Source: Leucobacter massiliensis
Lineage (GTDB): Bacteria > Actinomycetota > Actinomycetes > Actinomycetales > Microbacteriaceae
NCBI RefSeq assembly: GCF_002982315.1
Contig: NZ_MWZD01000017.1
Location: forward strand, 248,001 to 312,000
DNA: 64,000 nucleotides
Reading direction: 5' to 3'
Shown here: positions 34,059 through 42,585 of the stretch, piece by piece
Position numbering within the stretch: the stretch's first letter is position 1
Layout of the letters: every line of letters begins with the position of its first letter
Translations under genes and position numbers: made by a program
Notes under the pieces: generated by a model
Told to the model about the DNA's origin: nothing
Databases searched by the model: none
The model's input: only the letters and a program-made list of their open reading frames with translations

Positions 34059-34901
34059 ATGTCTCGCACCTCCCGCCTGCTCTCGGCCGTCGCCATCGGC
34101 GCGGCCGCGCTGCTCTCCCTCAGCGCCTGCGCCCCCGGCGACGGAGCGGCGGAGGGCGGAGACGCCGCGGGCGTCGCGCCCGTCACCGAGGGCAAGCTGA
34201 CCGTCGCCACGGGGGAGCCGGCCTACGCGCCGTGGGTGCTGAATGACGACCCCGAGAGCGGCGAGGGTTTCGAGGCGGCCGTGGCCTACGCGGTCGCCGA
34301 GCAGATGGGCTACGCGCAGGACGACGTGGTGTGGGTGCGCTCCAGCTTCGACTCGGCCATCGCCCCCGGCCCGAAGGACTGGGACCTCAACATCCAGCAG
34401 TTCTCGGTGACCGAGGAGCGCAAGCAGGCCGTCGACTTCTCCTCGCCCTACTACGAGACCACGCAGGCCGTGGTCGCGGCGGGAGGCACTTCCGCGGCGG
34501 ATGCGAAGAGCATCGCCGATCTCAAGGACGCCGTGATCGGCGTCGCCTCGGGAACGACCTCGCTCACCGTCGCGGAGGACGTCATCGCGCCGGAGCAGCA
34601 GGTGCAGGTCTTCAACAGCCTCGACGACACGGTCGCCGCCCTGCAGAACGGGACCATCGACGCGCTCGTGACGGATCTGCCCGGTGCCTTCTACGTGCGC
34701 GATGCGCAGCTCGACGACGGCGTGATCGTCGGCCAGCTCGAATCGGACGCGGGCGGGGACGAGTTCGCATTCGTGCTGCCGAAGGGATCGGCGCTCACCG
34801 CCGAGGTCTCGAACGCCGTCGACGCGCTGCGCGCGAGCGGGGAACTCGACCGTCTCGCGGAGAAGTGGATCGCCGATCAGGGCGCTCCGGTCCTCCAGTA
34901 G
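34059..34901 (+). CDS. polar amino acid ABC transporter, substrate-binding lipoprotein
   Basis: A 280-residue family 3 (SBP_bac_3) solute-binding protein. Signal peptide with lipobox LSLSAC (Cys ~23), then LTVATGEPAYAPWVLND, GEGFEAAVAYAVAEQMGY, SVTEERKQAVDFSSPYYETTQAVV and GVASGTTSLTVAED. The start at 34059 follows AAGGAG at 34046-34051. It delivers a polar or charged amino acid to the permease encoded next. The exact ligand cannot be read. First gene of a three-gene operon (gap 4 bases). Confidence 0.92.
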   Translation: MSRTSRLLSAVAIGAAALLSLSACAPGDGAAEGGDAAGVAPVTEGKLTVATGEPAYAPWVLNDDPESGEGFEAAVAYAVAEQMGYAQDDVVWVRSSFDSAIAPGPKDWDLNIQQFSVTEERKQAVDFSSPYYETTQAVVAAGGTSAADAKSIADLKDAVIGVASGTTSLTVAEDVIAPEQQVQVFNSLDDTVAALQNGTIDALVTDLPGAFYVRDAQLDDGVIVGQLESDAGGDEFAFVLPKGSALTAEVSNAVDALRASGELDRLAEKWIADQGAPVLQ

Positions 34902-34905
34902 CGCG

Positions 34906-35778
34906 GTGACCGGAACCACGCCGGCGGGCGCCGCCGCGCCCGGGCCCTCGGAGGTCGAACTCGGCCGTCGCGCATACCGGCGCGCCCGCAGACGGCGTTC
35001 CGTACTCGTGAGCCTGGCGAGCACCCTGGTCTTCGCAGGGGTGATCGCCGTGGTGCTCGTCAACAGCCCCGGCTGGGAGCGGGTGCGCGAGACCTTCTTC
35101 GACCCGCGCGTGGCGGTCGAGTCGTTCCCGCGGGTGATCGCGGGCCTCTGGATCAACGTGCAGGTGCTGGTGGTGGCGGCCCTGGGCGTGGCCGTGCTCG
35201 GCACGCTGCTCGCCATCGCGCGCACCCTGCGGGGCCCGGTGTTCACCCCGATCCGCTTGCTGGCGGCCGGCTACACCGACGTGTTCCGCGGGATCCCGGT
35301 GCTCCTCGTGCTCTACCTCGTCGGCTTCGGGATCCCGGGCCTCGAACTGACGGGCCGCATGCCGGCGCAGTTCTGGGGCACGATCGCGCTGATCCTCTGC
35401 TATTCCGCCTACGTGGCGGAGGTGCTGCGCGCGGGCATCGAGGCGGTGCACCCCTCGCAGCGCCTCGCAGCCCGCTCCCTGGGCCTCAGCCACGGCAAGA
35501 CCCTGCGCATCGTGGTGCTGCCGCAGGCGGTGCGCAAGGTCACGCCCGCGCTCATGAACGACTTCGTCTCCATGCAGAAGGACGTCGGGCTGATCTCGGT
35601 GCTCGGCGCCGTCGACGCGGTGCGGGCGGCGCAGATCGAGGTGGCGTCCAGCTACAATTTCACCCCCTACGTGCTCGCGGGGGTGCTCTTCATCCTGCTC
35701 TCGCTGCCGTTCATCCGGCTGACGGACTGGGTGACGGCTCGGGCGCAGCGGCGAGAGCAGGCGGGAGGGACGGTGTGA
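34906..35778 (+). CDS. amino acid ABC transporter permease
   Basis: A 290-residue HisM/GlnP-type permease with an ~30-residue cytoplasmic basic N-terminus and about five TM helices. The EAA loop is EAVHPSQRLAARSLGLSHGKTLRIVVLPQAVRKV. GTG start four bases after the binding-protein stop; the end overlaps the ATPase gene by four bases. A single permease gene implies a homodimeric channel. Confidence 0.92.
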   Translation: MTGTTPAGAAAPGPSEVELGRRAYRRARRRRSVLVSLASTLVFAGVIAVVLVNSPGWERVRETFFDPRVAVESFPRVIAGLWINVQVLVVAALGVAVLGTLLAIARTLRGPVFTPIRLLAAGYTDVFRGIPVLLVLYLVGFGIPGLELTGRMPAQFWGTIALILCYSAYVAEVLRAGIEAVHPSQRLAARSLGLSHGKTLRIVVLPQAVRKVTPALMNDFVSMQKDVGLISVLGAVDAVRAAQIEVASSYNFTPYVLAGVLFILLSLPFIRLTDWVTARAQRREQAGGTV

Positions 35779-36620
35779 ACGTTGACAGGACCGCGGCTCG
35801 GCCCAGCCACCGGCAGCGCTTCGCTCGCGCTGCTGGGGTAGGGGAAGGAGCCGGCACGGGGACGCTCCCGGGTGATCCCGCCCCGGTGCTCGAGGTGCGC
35901 GGAGTGGTGAAGCGCTTCGGCGAGCACACGGTGCTGCGCGGCATCGACCTCACCGTGCATCCGCACGAGGTGGTGGTGCTCATCGGCGCATCGGGGTCGG
36001 GCAAGTCGACGCTGCTGAAAACCGTCAACCTGCTGGAGCAGATCGATGACGGGCAGATTTTCCTCTCGGGGGCGGACATCAGCGACCCGCGCGCGGATGC
36101 GGACCGGGTGCGTGCACGGATCGGCGTCGTGTTCCAGCACTACAACCTCTTCCCGCACCTGACGGTCCTCGCGAACGTGACGCTCGCGGCACGCAGGGTC
36201 TTCGGCACGCCACGGGCGGAGGCGGAGCGCACGGGGCTCGCGCTGCTGCAGCGCATCGGACTCGGCGACAAGGCGCGCGAGTATCCCGACCGGCTTTCGG
36301 GCGGGCAGCAGCAACGCGTCGCGATCGCGCGCGCGATCGCGACCGATCCCGAGCTGCTGCTGCTCGACGAGATCACGAGCGCGCTCGACCCGCAGCTCGT
36401 AGGCGAGGTGCTCGATCTCGTGCGGGAACTGAAGGCCTCGGGATCCACGATCGTCATGGCCACCCACGAGATGTCGTTCGCGCGGCGCGTCGCCGATCGC
36501 GTGGTGTACCTGAAGGACGGGGTGATCGTCGAGGCCGGCCCGCCCGAGCAGATCTTCGAGCGCCCCGAGCGGCCCGAGACGCGGGAGTTCCTGCGCCGGC
36601 TGAGCGATCCCTTCGCCTGA
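35775..36620 (+). CDS. amino acid ABC transporter ATP-binding protein
   Basis: A 281-residue GlnQ/HisP-type ATPase. Walker A GASGSGKST, Q-loop FQHYNLFPHLTV, signature LSGGQQQR, Walker B LLLLDEITSALD, and the H-loop ATHEM. The N-terminal ~40 residues, rich in Arg/Ala/Gly, precede the usual LEVRGVVKRFGEH start, so the true start could be internal. Last gene of the operon. Confidence 0.93.
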   Translation: MNVDRTAARPSHRQRFARAAGVGEGAGTGTLPGDPAPVLEVRGVVKRFGEHTVLRGIDLTVHPHEVVVLIGASGSGKSTLLKTVNLLEQIDDGQIFLSGADISDPRADADRVRARIGVVFQHYNLFPHLTVLANVTLAARRVFGTPRAEAERTGLALLQRIGLGDKAREYPDRLSGGQQQRVAIARAIATDPELLLLDEITSALDPQLVGEVLDLVRELKASGSTIVMATHEMSFARRVADRVVYLKDGVIVEAGPPEQIFERPERPETREFLRRLSDPFA

Positions 36621-36673
36621 CTGCGCGCGAGGCGCCCGTCCAGGTCCGGGAATGCGCCCCGGAGCGGCTGGGT

Positions 36674-36679
36674 TATACT
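36674..36679 (+). promoter_or_regulatory. -10 element of the DHA2 exporter gene
   Basis: TATACT, a close match to the consensus; gives a ~58-base leader with a GC-rich inverted region (CCCCGCGG ... CCCCGGGG). Confidence 0.5.
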
Positions 36680-36743
36680 CGAAAGTCTGCCCCGCGGAGC
36701 TCGCCGCGCTCCCGCCCCGGGGCCTCCGTCCTCTCCTGGAAGC

Positions 36744-38231
36744 GTGCCTCTCGTGTCATCTGATACCGCCCCCGTCCGGCTGCCCGCGCAGCCCGCACCC
36801 GACATCGACCCCGCCGGCATGCGCGTGATCTGGCTGCTGCTCGTCGCCGCCTTCGTCGCGATCCTCAACGAGACCACCATGGCGATCGCGATCCCGTCGC
36901 TCAACGTGACGCTCGGGATCCCGCCCGAGCAGGGGCAGTGGCTGACGAGCGGCTTCATGCTCACGATGGCCGTCGTCATCCCGACCACCGGCTTCCTGCT
37001 GCAGCGCTTCACGACGCGGCAGGTGTTCCTCGCCGCGATCGGATCCTTCGTGGCGGGCACGGCGATCTGCCTGCTCGCCCCCGGCTTCGCCGTGCTGCTG
37101 CTGGGCCGGGTGGTCCAGGCCGCGGGCACCGGCATCATGATGCCGCTGCTCATGACGACGATGATGAACGTCGTCCCGCCGCACTCGCGCGGCCGCATGA
37201 TGGGCCGGGTCGGTCTCGTGATCAGCCTCGCTCCCGCGCTCGGCCCCACGCTCTCGGGCGTGGTGCTCGACACCCTCGGCTGGCGCTGGCTGTTCGGCAT
37301 CATCCTGCCGATCGCGGTGGTCGCCCTGCTGCTCGGCGCGAAGTGGATGACGAACCTCGGCGAGACGCGCAAGGCCCCGATCGACGTGCTCTCGGTCGCG
37401 CTCTCGGCCTTCGCCTTCGGCGGCGTGGTCTACGGGCTGAGCATGCTCGGCGGGGGCCACGGCGGCGGATCGTCAGCGGGCGCCGGCGCGATGCCGTGGC
37501 TGGTGATGGGCGCTGGGCTCGTGGTGCTCGCGTTCTTCGTGTGGCGTCAGCTCGTGCTGCAGCGGAAGGACGACGCACTGCTCGATCTGCGGGTGTTCGC
37601 CTCGCGCAACTACCTCGTGTCGGTGGTCATCATGGGCGTGCTCGCGCTCTCCATGTTCGGCACCTTCGCGCTGCTGCCGCTCTACCTGCAGAACGTCGCG
37701 GGGCTGGAGCCGACGGAGGCGGGCCTCGTGCTGCTGCCCGGTTCGGTGCTGATGGGCGTGCTCGGGCCCGTCATGGGCCGTATCTACGACGCGCGCGGAC
37801 CGCGTACGCTGCTCGTTCCCGGCACCATCGGCGTCGCGGCCGCGCTGTTCGTCTACGCCACGGTGGGTGCGCACACGCCGGTGTGGCTGCTCGTGATCGT
37901 GCAGATCGTCATGTCACTGGGACTCGCCGCCTCCTTCACGCCCCTCTTCTCGGCGTCGCTCGGTTCGCTCGACCGCTCGCTCTACTCGCACGGCTCCGCT
38001 GCACTGAACACGCTGCAGCAGGTCGGCGGGGCGGCCGGCACCGCGGTGCTCATCTCGGTCTACTCGACGTTCCTGCATGCGGGCGAGGCGCGGGGGCTGC
38101 CGATCGCGCAGGCCGGGGAGCCGGGCACGCACGCCGCATTCCTCGTCGCCGCGTGCATCGCCGTGGTGCCGGTCGCGCTGTCGTTCTTCGTGCGCAAGCC
38201 CGCGGACCAGGAGGTCCACGCGGGGCGCTGA
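36744..38231 (+). CDS. MFS drug exporter, DHA2 (EmrB/QacA-like)
   Basis: A 495-residue transporter with 14 TM helices expected for the DHA2 family. TTMAIAIPSLNVTLGIPPEQGQWLTSGFMLTMAVVIPTTGFL is the DHA2 N-terminus, LLGRVVQAAGTGIMMPL the motif C region. The start is GTG 36744 or GTG 36753, with GGAAG just upstream. Substrate unknown; the leader and strong promoter suggest regulated expression. A weak hairpin GGGAGCG/CGCTCCC at 38249-38277 follows. Confidence 0.9.
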   Translation: MPLVSSDTAPVRLPAQPAPDIDPAGMRVIWLLLVAAFVAILNETTMAIAIPSLNVTLGIPPEQGQWLTSGFMLTMAVVIPTTGFLLQRFTTRQVFLAAIGSFVAGTAICLLAPGFAVLLLGRVVQAAGTGIMMPLLMTTMMNVVPPHSRGRMMGRVGLVISLAPALGPTLSGVVLDTLGWRWLFGIILPIAVVALLLGAKWMTNLGETRKAPIDVLSVALSAFAFGGVVYGLSMLGGGHGGGSSAGAGAMPWLVMGAGLVVLAFFVWRQLVLQRKDDALLDLRVFASRNYLVSVVIMGVLALSMFGTFALLPLYLQNVAGLEPTEAGLVLLPGSVLMGVLGPVMGRIYDARGPRTLLVPGTIGVAAALFVYATVGAHTPVWLLVIVQIVMSLGLAASFTPLFSASLGSLDRSLYSHGSAALNTLQQVGGAAGTAVLISVYSTFLHAGEARGLPIAQAGEPGTHAAFLVAACIAVVPVALSFFVRKPADQEVHAGR

Positions 38232-38248
38232 GCGCTTACGGCGGGGAG

Positions 38249-38277
38249 GGGAGCGCGGGCTCGACGGCCCCGCTCCC
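38249..38277. terminator. possible terminator between exporter and LysR gene
   Basis: GGGAGCG / CGCTCCC with a 15-base loop, between convergent genes; no U tract. Confidence 0.35.
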
Positions 38278-38331
38278 GGTCCGCGCGACCGCCGCTCCGC
38301 CGTCGGGGGGCGGCGCGGCCGCGGCGCCGTC

Positions 38332-39246
38332 TCAGTCGAGCGCGCTGATCGAGCGCCGAACGGCTTCAGCCAGCTGGCGCACCGCGGCCGAGGGGCCGCC
38401 GGGGCCGGCGGGGGCGGCGAGCAGCAGCTCGCGCGTGAAGCGGGAGCCGGTCAGCGGGCGCAGCGCGACGCCCTCGGGCGGATGATTGGAGGCGAGGCTG
38501 GGCACGAGCGCGACGGCCATGCCGGCGGCGACGAGCCCGAGCACCACGGAGTAGTCGTCCGTGCGGATCGCGACCTGGAGCTGGTGGCCGGCGGCCTGGA
38601 ACACCTCGCGGACGAGGTCGTCGAGCGTGTCTCCGGGCGTCGAGCCCATCACCCAGCTCTCGTGGGCGAGGGAGAGGAGATCGGCCTCGTCGAGGCTGCT
38701 CAGCCGGGCGAGCGGATGGCTCTCGGGGAGCGCGACCAGCATCGGCTCCGAGAAGAGATGCGTGGTGTGGACCTCGGAGCGGAAGGGGAGGCGGTAGCCG
38801 CCCGCCGCGTACACGAGCGCTGCATCGAGGGTGTGCTGATTGACGCGGGTGACGAGCGGCGCCAGTTCCTCGAGGGTGGCGTCGAGTTCGATCCCGAGCT
38901 CAGCGACCCGGCTCGCGATGCCCGGCAGGAGCCGAGAGGCCGCCGTGGGGAAGGTGCCGAAGCGCAGTCGCACCCGCCCGAGCTGGGACAGGTCGCGCAC
39001 ATCGGTCAGCGCGCGCTCGGCGAGGCCGAGGATCTCCTCGCCCCGCTCGAGCATCAGCGTGCCGGCCGTGGTGAGCCGGCTGCCCCGGGTGCTGCGCACC
39101 GTGAGATCGGCGCCGACGAGACGGTCGAGGTTGCGCAGGTGGTAGTCGACGGTCGGCTGGCTCCAGCCGAGCCGCGTGGCGGCACGGGCCACGGATCCTT
39201 CGGCCGCGACGGCGCTGAGTGCCTGGAGCTGACGCAGGTCGATCAC
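38332..39246 (-). CDS. LysR-family transcriptional regulator
   Basis: A 304-residue LTTR. The N-terminal HTH reads IDLRQLQALSAVAAEGSVARAATRLGWSQPTVDYHLRNLDRLVGADL. The inducer domain follows from ~90, with RLRFGTFPTAASRLLPG and GLVAAGMAVALVPSLAS. GTG 39246 places the HTH at the N-terminus; upstream frame is non-genic. Divergent from the decarboxylase-like gene, with an inverted repeat between them; it probably controls that gene. Confidence 0.9.
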   Translation of the reverse strand: MIDLRQLQALSAVAAEGSVARAATRLGWSQPTVDYHLRNLDRLVGADLTVRSTRGSRLTTAGTLMLERGEEILGLAERALTDVRDLSQLGRVRLRFGTFPTAASRLLPGIASRVAELGIELDATLEELAPLVTRVNQHTLDAALVYAAGGYRLPFRSEVHTTHLFSEPMLVALPESHPLARLSSLDEADLLSLAHESWVMGSTPGDTLDDLVREVFQAAGHQLQVAIRTDDYSVVLGLVAAGMAVALVPSLASNHPPEGVALRPLTGSRFTRELLLAAPAGPGGPSAAVRQLAEAVRRSISALD

Positions 39247-39270
39247 GAGGTACCCCGATTCTTCTGGAGC

Positions 39271-39315
39271 GCACCACGGTATCCGCGGGCGCTGGTTCAA
39301 GACAGTATATGGTGC
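39271..39315. promoter_or_regulatory. inverted repeat in the LysR/decarboxylase intergenic region
   Basis: GCACCA (39271-39276) and TGGTGC (39310-39315), each with a GTAT-like extension inward (CGGTAT and AGTATA). A plausible LysR-type activation/repression pair; CAGTATAT near 39304 may belong to the promoter of the plus-strand gene. Confidence 0.45.
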
Positions 39316-39369
39316 CTGGGAGTCGATTGCGGGGTTCACCCGAGGCCGGCGGCACGGGATCATGGCTCC

Positions 39370-40956
39370 ATGCTGCACGGGGAGACGGGAACCAGGGACG
39401 TGACGATGCCGGGTGGCGGTGCCTCGGCGGAGGCGGGCCTGCCCGCGCGCCGCGCCCGCTTCGGCGATCGCTTCTCGCCGGATCAGCGCACCGCGCCCTA
39501 CGCCGAGGCGGTCGAGCGCTTCGGAGAGTCCGCCCCGCTGTCGTTCATGGTGCCCGGCCACGGCAACGATCCCGAGCTGGGCGGCGCCCATATCGCGGAG
39601 CTTCTCGGCCCCCGCATCGCCGGCCTCGACGTTCCCCTCATGCTCGAGGGCATCGACCTCGGTGACGACTCGCCCCTCATGCGCGCTCAACGCCTCGCAG
39701 CCGAGGCATGGGGCGCGCGCCGTAGCTGGTTCCTCACCAACGGCGCATCGCAGGCCAACCGCACCGCCGCGATCGCGGTCCGCGGCCTGGGTGAGCGAGT
39801 GCTGATCCAGCGCAGCATGCACTCGAGCTTCACCGACGGCGTGCTGCTCGCCGGTCTCGTGCCCTCCTTCGTTCGGCCCGCCGTCGATGAGCGCCACGGC
39901 ATCGCACACGGACTGACCCCCGGAGCGCTCGACGCGGCGCTCGATCGTGAGGCCGCCGCGGGCCGGCCCGCCGCGAGCGTGTACCTCGTGTCGCCGAGCT
40001 ATTTCGGTTCGACGGCCGATGTGCGCGGCCTCGCCGAGGTCGCCCACGCGCACGGCGCCGCCCTCATCGTCGACGGCGCCTGGGGCGCCCACTTCGGCTT
40101 CCACCCCGAGCTTCCCGAGTCCCCGGCGCGGCTGGGCGCCGATCTCGTGGTGTCGAGCACCCACAAGCTCGCGGGATCGCTGACCCAGTCGGCGATGCTG
40201 CACCTGGGCGATGGCCCCTTCGCGGAACGCCTGGAGCCGCTCGTGGCGCGGGCCTTCGCGATGACGGCGTCGACCTCGATGAGCAGCGTGCTCATGGCCT
40301 CCCTCGACGTCGCCCGGCGCGCGCTCGCGACGGGGGAGGAGCGGATCGAGACCGCGATCCGGGCCGCCGGGAAGGTGCGGGAGCGGCTGCGGAGCGACCC
40401 CCGCTTCGCGGTGATCAGTGACGACTTCGACGCCTTCCCCGACATCGTCGAGACGGATGTGCTGCGCGTTCCCATCGACGTCTCGGCGCTCGGTCGCAGC
40501 GGCCACTGGGTGCGCGAGCGGATGATCCGCGACCACGGCGTCTACCTCGAGATGTCGACCGCGACGAGCGTGGTGCTCGTCATCGGCGCGCTGCGTGCTC
40601 CCGACGTCGATCGCTTCTTCTCCGCCCTCGATGCGGTCGCCGACGAGGCACTGCGGACCGGAGCGGAGGAACTCGTCGCGGAGTTCCCCGAGCTGCCGGA
40701 GCCGGGAGAGCTGCGCATGCTGCCCCGGGACGCCTTCTTCGGCGAGAGCGAGCTGGTGCCGGCCGTGGAAGCGGTCGGGCGGGTCTCCGCCGACACGCTC
40801 GCCGCCTACCCTCCCGGGATCCCCAATCTCCTTCCCGGCGAGGAGATCACGGCTGAGACCGTCGCGTTCCTGCAAGCGGTCGCCGCGTCGCCCACGGGGT
40901 ATGTGCGGGGGGCCGCGGACGCCGCGGTGGCGACGGTACGTGTCGTAGCGGGCTAG
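39370..40956 (+). CDS. Orn/Lys/Arg decarboxylase-family PLP enzyme
   Basis: A 528-residue fold-type-I PLP protein (about 516 if it starts at ATG 39406). PLSFMVPGHGND is the family N-terminal motif, WFLTNGASQANRTAAIA the cofactor phosphate region, LIVDGAWGAHFGFH carries the ring-stacking Asp, and SSTHKLAGSLTQSAML the Schiff-base Lys. A small C-terminal domain ends LLPGEEITAETVAFLQ. Members decarboxylate ornithine, lysine or arginine; substrate uncertain. It would feed polyamine synthesis or acid resistance. Controlled perhaps by the divergent LysR. Confidence 0.9.
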   Translation: MLHGETGTRDVTMPGGGASAEAGLPARRARFGDRFSPDQRTAPYAEAVERFGESAPLSFMVPGHGNDPELGGAHIAELLGPRIAGLDVPLMLEGIDLGDDSPLMRAQRLAAEAWGARRSWFLTNGASQANRTAAIAVRGLGERVLIQRSMHSSFTDGVLLAGLVPSFVRPAVDERHGIAHGLTPGALDAALDREAAAGRPAASVYLVSPSYFGSTADVRGLAEVAHAHGAALIVDGAWGAHFGFHPELPESPARLGADLVVSSTHKLAGSLTQSAMLHLGDGPFAERLEPLVARAFAMTASTSMSSVLMASLDVARRALATGEERIETAIRAAGKVRERLRSDPRFAVISDDFDAFPDIVETDVLRVPIDVSALGRSGHWVRERMIRDHGVYLEMSTATSVVLVIGALRAPDVDRFFSALDAVADEALRTGAEELVAEFPELPEPGELRMLPRDAFFGESELVPAVEAVGRVSADTLAAYPPGIPNLLPGEEITAETVAFLQAVAASPTGYVRGAADAAVATVRVVAG

Positions 40957-41050
40957 GACATCCGCCGGCTGCGGCCGGGGCGTCGCGTTCCCAGTGAGAG
41001 GGACGCCGTCTCGCCGCCGCAGGGGGTACGCGAGCCGGGCGCACGGGGAT

Positions 41051-41097
41051 ACGGGAACGGGGAGGCGATCCGCGATGGATCGCCTCCCCGTTCCCGT
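41051..41097. terminator. strong bidirectional terminator hairpin
   Basis: Perfect 21-bp stem beginning ACGGGAACGGGGAGG (41051-41071) with its complement at 41077-41097 and a five-base GCGAT loop, between convergent genes. Confidence 0.85.
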
Positions 41098-41106
41098 GAC
41101 CTCTGC

Positions 41107-41340
41107 TTACTTCTTCGCGAAGAGATTGCCGATGAGCGTCGAGCCGATCAGCACCACCGCGAGCAGGACGACGCCCACGATCGAGATCGCCACGATGTCG
41201 AGCGGATCGCCGGCGGTCGAGAACATCGACTGGGTGTGGTCCTCGCCGTCGTGCGCGAAGGCGGGTGCGGCGAGGAAGATCGAGGCGAGCGCCGCGGTCA
41301 CGGCGGTCACGGCGGCTGCGATGCGGGTGCGGATCTTCAC
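41107..41340 (-). CDS. small membrane protein with cleavable-type signal
   Basis: A 77-residue protein. Signal-like N-terminus KIRTRIAAAVTAVTAALASIFLAAPAFA, then a His/Asp/Glu-rich exposed segment (HDGEDHTQ), then a C-terminal membrane helix (IVAISIVGVVLLAVVLIGSTLIG) ending FAKK. If the first segment is cut after AFA, the His sits at the new N-terminus. GTG 41340 follows GGAG. Function unknown; metal binding by the acidic/His segment is speculation. Confidence 0.7.
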   Translation of the reverse strand: MKIRTRIAAAVTAVTAALASIFLAAPAFAHDGEDHTQSMFSTAGDPLDIVAISIVGVVLLAVVLIGSTLIGNLFAKK

Positions 41341-41480
41341 GGTGTCTCCTCGGAAAGCTCTGCGCCGGGGCGTCGTGAGGCGCGTACCGGCAGGCAGCGG
41401 CGCGGGATGCGCCGCGCTACCCCTCCATTCTGCACTGAACGACGCGACTTCGCGAACCGGCGGGCCGCACAGCTTCGGCA

Positions 41481-41486
41481 TAGAGT
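41481..41486 (+). promoter_or_regulatory. -10 element, leaderless start of the YchJ-family gene
   Basis: TAGAGT six bases before the ATG at 41493. Confidence 0.5.
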
Positions 41487-41492
41487 GGTGGC

Positions 41493-41915
41493 ATGAGTGC
41501 GCGCGCCTCCGGCAGAGACGAGATCAACGCCGAGCTGCCGTGCCCCTGCGGGCGCGGCGAGGCCTACGGAGCGTGCTGCGGTCCGCTGCACGCCGGGGCC
41601 CCCGCCCCGACCGCGGAGCGCCTCATGCGTTCACGGTATTCGGCGTTCGCGCTCGGACTCGCCGAGTATCTGCTGCGCAGCTGGGACGCGGCCACCCGCC
41701 CGCCGTCACTGGAACTCGACGCCTCGATCGTGTGGCGTCGGCTGCTCGTGGAGCGCACGGAGGAGGGCGGTCCCTTCGACCGCGAGGGTTTCGTCACCTT
41801 CGCCGCCATCGGCCGCGGCCCCGAAGGCCGCTTCGAGCAGCGGGAGCGCAGCCGCTTCGCGCGCGACGCCGCCGGGCGGTGGGTCTACGTGGATGGCGAG
41901 TCACCGCTGCGCTGA
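41493..41915 (+). CDS. YchJ-family SEC-C protein
   Basis: A 140-residue protein. The zinc-binding SEC-C motif is CPCGRGEAYGACCGP (about 17-31), followed by the YchJ domain (TAERLMRSRYSAFALGLAEYLLRSWDAATRP, and a C-terminal RSRFARDAAGRWVYVDG). Function unknown in general; the fold belongs to the NTF2-like group. Convergent with the following secreted protein gene. Confidence 0.9.
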   Translation: MSARASGRDEINAELPCPCGRGEAYGACCGPLHAGAPAPTAERLMRSRYSAFALGLAEYLLRSWDAATRPPSLELDASIVWRRLLVERTEEGGPFDREGFVTFAAIGRGPEGRFEQRERSRFARDAAGRWVYVDGESPLR

Positions 41916-41925
41916 TCTCCGGGCC

Positions 41926-42474
41926 TCAGCGGATGTACACGTCGAGGTGGTTGCCGAAGGTGCCGCGGTCGTAGATCTTGCCCTGCGCGCCGAAGGGGGT
42001 GTCGAACACCGTGCCCTTCGGCGCCGAGCCGGCGAGCACGATGAAGCCGTCCGCGTCGGCGACGTAGCCGCCCTCGTTGACGTGGCGGCCGGGGATCTGC
42101 AGTCCCGAGCCGGGAAGCACCTGCTGACTGTAGTAGGTGAAGCGGTAGCCGTTCCAGTTGACGGCTCCGGCGAACATGAACTGCTGCAGCGTGTAGAGCG
42201 CCTCGCCCGAGCCGCTGCGGCCCGCTCGCTCCGGTTCAGCGTTCGCGACGACGGCGGTGTCCACCACGGCCTCCTCCGAGGCGCCGGACGTCAGGGCCTG
42301 CGCCGTGCTCGGGGACACCGACGCGGCGGACCCGGGCTCGGCGAAGGCCGTGGCCATCGACAGGGGCGCGAGGGCCGCAGTGCCGAGCAGCACGAGGGAC
42401 GCTCCTGCGGCGCCAGCCCGCACGAGGCCTGCGCGCCGCGAAGCGCGCGCCCGCGCCGAACTCGAAACCGTCAT
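41926..42474 (-). CDS. secreted protein with C-terminal 3D/double-psi-barrel-like domain
   Basis: A 182-residue exported protein. Signal peptide with a twin-Arg-free basic N-region and hydrophobic core (about 18-42, ending ATAFA). A low-complexity linker precedes a C-terminal domain (about 90-182): FIVLAGSAPKGTVFDTPFGAQGKIYDRGTFGNHLDVYIR. The GTxxDTPFG and GNxLDVY pattern resembles the 3D (Asp-Asp-Asp) domain of cell-wall enzymes, though one expected Asp is not obvious. Possible peptidoglycan-related role. TAGAAT lies eight bases before the ATG. Confidence 0.65.
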   Translation of the reverse strand: MTVSSSARARASRRAGLVRAGAAGASLVLLGTAALAPLSMATAFAEPGSAASVSPSTAQALTSGASEEAVVDTAVVANAEPERAGRSGSGEALYTLQQFMFAGAVNWNGYRFTYYSQQVLPGSGLQIPGRHVNEGGYVADADGFIVLAGSAPKGTVFDTPFGAQGKIYDRGTFGNHLDVYIR

Positions 42475-42585
42475 GGCGCCCGATTCTAACCGCCCCGCAT
42501 CCGACCTCGCCGGGAACGCCGCTCCGGACGCGGCCCGGCCGGCCCGCGAGAAGGTGCGCGCCGTGGGATCAGGCTTCCGCCGAGC

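Noticed and set aside
38077..39369. Long N-terminal extension of the decarboxylase-like frame
   Set aside because: It would run through the LysR gene on the other strand and has no domain; ATG 39370 or 39406 gives the family N-terminus.
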